Positions 61,501-64,000 of a DNA stretch of 64,000 bases are shown here, one piece after another. This stretch comes from Rhodosporidiobolus odoratus. Its lineage: Eukaryota > Basidiomycota > Microbotryomycetes > Sporidiobolales > Sporidiobolaceae. The notes beneath the pieces are model-generated. The model was not told the origin of the DNA. It ran no database searches and saw only the letters and a list, made by a program, of their open reading frames with translations. The stretch spans positions 868,001-932,000 of the forward strand of contig JAOANU010000016.1 of NCBI GenBank assembly GCA_034387635.1, read 5' to 3'. Positions within the stretch are counted from its first letter, which is position 1. Every line of letters starts with the position of its first letter. Both the position numbers and the translations under genes were made by a program.

Positions 61501-64000
61501 TAGTGGTGGAGGGAGAGGAAAGTTGAGAGGGAGGAGGGGGAGGGGGAGGGGAGACGAGGGTCGGAGAGGGAGGTTGAGGTTACTGAAGGGGGTTCTTCAA
61601 CAGAAGAAGAAGGAGGAGGAGGTGGGGAGAGAGAGTAGAGAGATGAAGCTTGGGAGAGGCAGCGGAGCGAGAGGGATTTCTACATGCCCAAGAGAGAAGT
61701 AGTAAAACCGGGATTGGAAAGGTCAACAACTCCTCTCGAGGTCCTCTCAAGGTCCTCTCAAGGCAGAGGAGAAAGAGAAATAACAAAGGAACGTACCACC
61801 CCACATTTCTCATACCGAACCGCCGCCATCCCCATATGCAACCCAAACTTTCTCCTCCTCCTCCCCCCCTCGTCTCCGATCCACCTCTTCTCGACTCTCA
61901 AATCGGCCAAAGCAGCCTGTTCCAACAACACCGCAGCGACGACTTCTTCTCCTAGGGATTCGGCGCAGCGGAGGAGGGCGGGGATGGAGAGGTCCCAGGT
62001 TCCCCCTGTTGAAAGGGTTGGAGAAGGTGAAGGGGGGAGGGAACGATAGACGAGGTAGTAGAGGAGGGTGGAGCGGAGAGAGTCGAAAGTGCTCGAGGCG
62101 GCGGGAGAGACTGGGACGAGAGCAGCGAGCGCGAGCCAGGCATCTGGACTGGAGGGTGAAGTGGGAGGCGGCAGGGGTACTGAAGGTGGATGAAGGAGAA
62201 GTTGGGAAAGACCGGCCATGCGCTGCGATTTCTTGGTATCATTTCAGTCACGAGTCATGGGCACAAGAGAGTGAGAAGGATGGGGGAGAACGCACACACG
62301 CAGCAGAATAGTACCGCCACGCCTTGTCGCCCCTGAAATCCTTACTCGCCTGCTCGTACACTTGCGCAGCAAGCTTGTAATCGCCGAGCATGAACGCCAG
62401 GTCTGCCAACCGCCTTGTCTGACTTTCTTGTGACGCATGGGGGTAGCTGCAACAAATACATGGAAAGGTGAGAATCCGCCCGAAGCTCATACTCAGAGAG
62501 AGGAGACCTACTATCCCTTCGACACGTTATATCCCACGTTGGCGATACCCCCCGGTCCTGGTGAGCCCGCGCGAGAGGGTGCGTTTGATCCGCTGCCGCT
62601 ACCTCCACCAAAGTATTTCCTGCCCGCGCTGAACAGGCGCCCTCCGAGGGATCGACGGGAGGCGGTAAACTACGAGAGTAGAGACAGGGGTCATTCAGCA
62701 GCACAGATGGCATGGTGAGCAAAAAAGAACCGAGTAAACGAGTATGAGGAGGGATCAAGCAGGTGCAAGAAAAAGTAGGAAAAAGGCCAAACGCACCTGT
62801 TCATTCCCCACCACCACCTGTCTCTCCATCCAAGGCACCACACTCTGCACCACCATCTCCCTGACAAATTTCGCGATCGCCGTCAGATCCTGATCGCTCA
62901 ATTCATGGCCAGGCGGGTTTTCCCCGGCTCCTTCAGCCTCGACCCCGGTCCTCGTTTCGGGTACGCTGGTGGGTTCTGGCTCGTCGGGGACGTCGTACCC
63001 TAGCCCTACGACGACGTTGGGAGTATGTGCAGCGGTTGTCGGGGAAGAGGGAGAGAGAAAAGAGTAGATGGACGCGGCGGTCTCGGAAGGTGGTTGAGGG
63101 AGTTTGGCAGTGGAAGAGCCAGAGAAGATGGGAAGTAATGCGGTGTGAAGGCCGTACGTCTTGCGGATAGTCTCATGGAGTTGTTGTGCGCTGCAATGGT
63201 CACCCCACTTTTGGATCAGTCCTAGTTCCCAGGCAGTCGTGACAGCGAATGAACCGAATGTGCGTGAGAGGCCTTTGACGTACTCTTGCCACCCCTCTCT
63301 ACCCCCTCCCGCACCCCAGTCATGCACCAACACGACAAACCTGAGCACATCCGGGCTAGCCCAGTCGTGCCTTGAGTCTTCTTCTGCCCCACTTCTAGGC
63401 GGGTATGACGAGGGCGAGAACAGAGAGGAAGGCGAGGTGAGTTCCCAGAGTGCCGAGAGGGCGTTGAGAGGATCTGGAGAAGAGGTCGAGAGGCCCAGTA
63501 AACCTGCACAGACAGAGAGGGATGTGTGAGCTAGGTTGGGGAAGGAGGATCCGGAAAATGGAGAGAAGTGAAACGGACAGGCGACGGGCCAGCCAAAGGT
63601 TTCCCACTCGACCATTTCCCTGCGTGCGAGGACCTGTTTCTGCATCTGTGCGAACCAAGGTGCGAGGTCCTCTACAGTCTTGTCCTCCCACCCTTCGTTT
63701 TCTTCGTTCCGTTCCGGGATGGGTTGACCCTGCTCTGGCAACCTCGGGCGAAGGGTTCTGGGTTTGACCTTGAGCTGTGGAGGGAGATTTGGCGAGTTTA
63801 GGAGGTTGGTCAGGTTGTCCGAGAGGGATGCGCCGAGCGAGTCGAGAAAGAGGTCGTCTCGTTCTGCCTGGGAAGGGTGGGAAAAGGGAGTTGCGGGCGT
63901 CGCGTGCGCAGAGGTGAGGAAGCTGCCACTTGTGGGTCGAATCGAGGGAGTTGAGCCTTGGGGGATGCCATAGGTGGGAGGGAGAGGTCGTTCGTGGATT
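58532..64000 (-). CDS. TRS85: TRAPP III subunit Trs85 / TRAPPC8 (N-terminus off window)
   Basis: Subunit of the TRAPP III complex, a Rab1/Ypt1 activator in ER-Golgi traffic and autophagy. The reading frame is open to the right window edge, so the start lies beyond 64000. Landmarks: KTVEDLAPWFAQMQKQVLAR; FVREMVVQSVVPWMERQVVV; NEQ joined to FTASRRSLGGRLFSAGRKYF, the strongest Trs85 signature; then TRRLADLAFMLGDYKLAAQV and YEQASKDFRGDKAWRYYSAA followed by MAGLSQLLL. The second half has Ig-like beta-rich segments: LVLPVSNPLEAFLSLGDIQV, VGGVDLAPGEKSQV, LTVTIKQPVPVLSVEVGGLP, RTVKIGVENVGGVAMSELHA. It ends with GTLPPLALTTISSQLWLPRP and GVFRAGDWRL, then a stop at 58534-58532. This resembles metazoan TRAPPC8 more than short yeast Trs85. 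A converging gene, REV3, ends 98 bases away. Confidence 0.88.

Overview
This is a nuclear chromosomal segment of a fungus. Nearly every gene is broken by short introns (about 40 to 100 bases), coding sequence is GC-rich, and the proteins are core eukaryotic ones. The dominant 5' splice site is GTGCG or GTACG rather than GTAAGT or GTATGT. Together with the protein styles this suggests a basidiomycete red yeast of the Rhodotorula / Rhodosporidium / Sporobolomyces group. That placement is inference; no ribosomal or marker sequence is present to prove it.

Layout. 1-9.5 kb: the end of a MYND-finger protein (+), then tafazzin (TAZ1), CTP synthase and exocyst subunit SEC5 on the minus strand. 9.6-16.6 kb: plus-strand PDAT/LRO1 (triacylglycerol synthesis), a Git3/Gpr1-type seven-helix receptor, and the CTD-kinase gamma subunit CTK3. 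16.7-25.9 kb: one very large minus-strand gene, the ribosome biogenesis factor UTP20. 27.7-41 kb: DED1-type RNA helicase (+), a small secreted double-WSC protein (-), RNase P/MRP subunit POP3 (-), diphthamide enzyme DPH1 (+), and ribosomal protein S18 (+). 40.4-44.3 kb: an unrecognised multi-exon gene. 44.5-49.15 kb: a complete Ty1/copia retrotransposon on the minus strand, with two matching 243-bp LTRs, a 5-bp target duplication and one uninterrupted gag-pol frame. 49.3-64 kb: a flavin-reductase-like protein (+), DNA polymerase zeta catalytic subunit REV3 (+), and TRAPP III subunit TRS85/TRAPPC8 (-, running off the window end).

The genes do not form one pathway. Loose themes are lipid metabolism (TAZ1, CTP synthase for CDP-lipid supply, LRO1), ribosome and translation (UTP20, DED1, RPS18, POP3, DPH1) and vesicle traffic (SEC5, TRS85). 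Two close divergent pairs, SEC5/LRO1 and POP3/DPH1, probably share promoters.

The points most worth a second look are the very recent copia insertion (possible half-tRNA primer site, 22-bp repeat within its LTR), a 19-nt exon carrying tafazzin's catalytic motif, a 6-nt internal exon in the flavin reductase gene, an apparent frameshift in DPH1, the orphan gene beside the transposon, and a potential long hairpin between DPH1 and RPS18. I did not find a convincing new multi-gene system. Exon boundaries were worked out by eye from splice signals and protein-family similarity, so intron positions not explicitly given should be treated as approximate.
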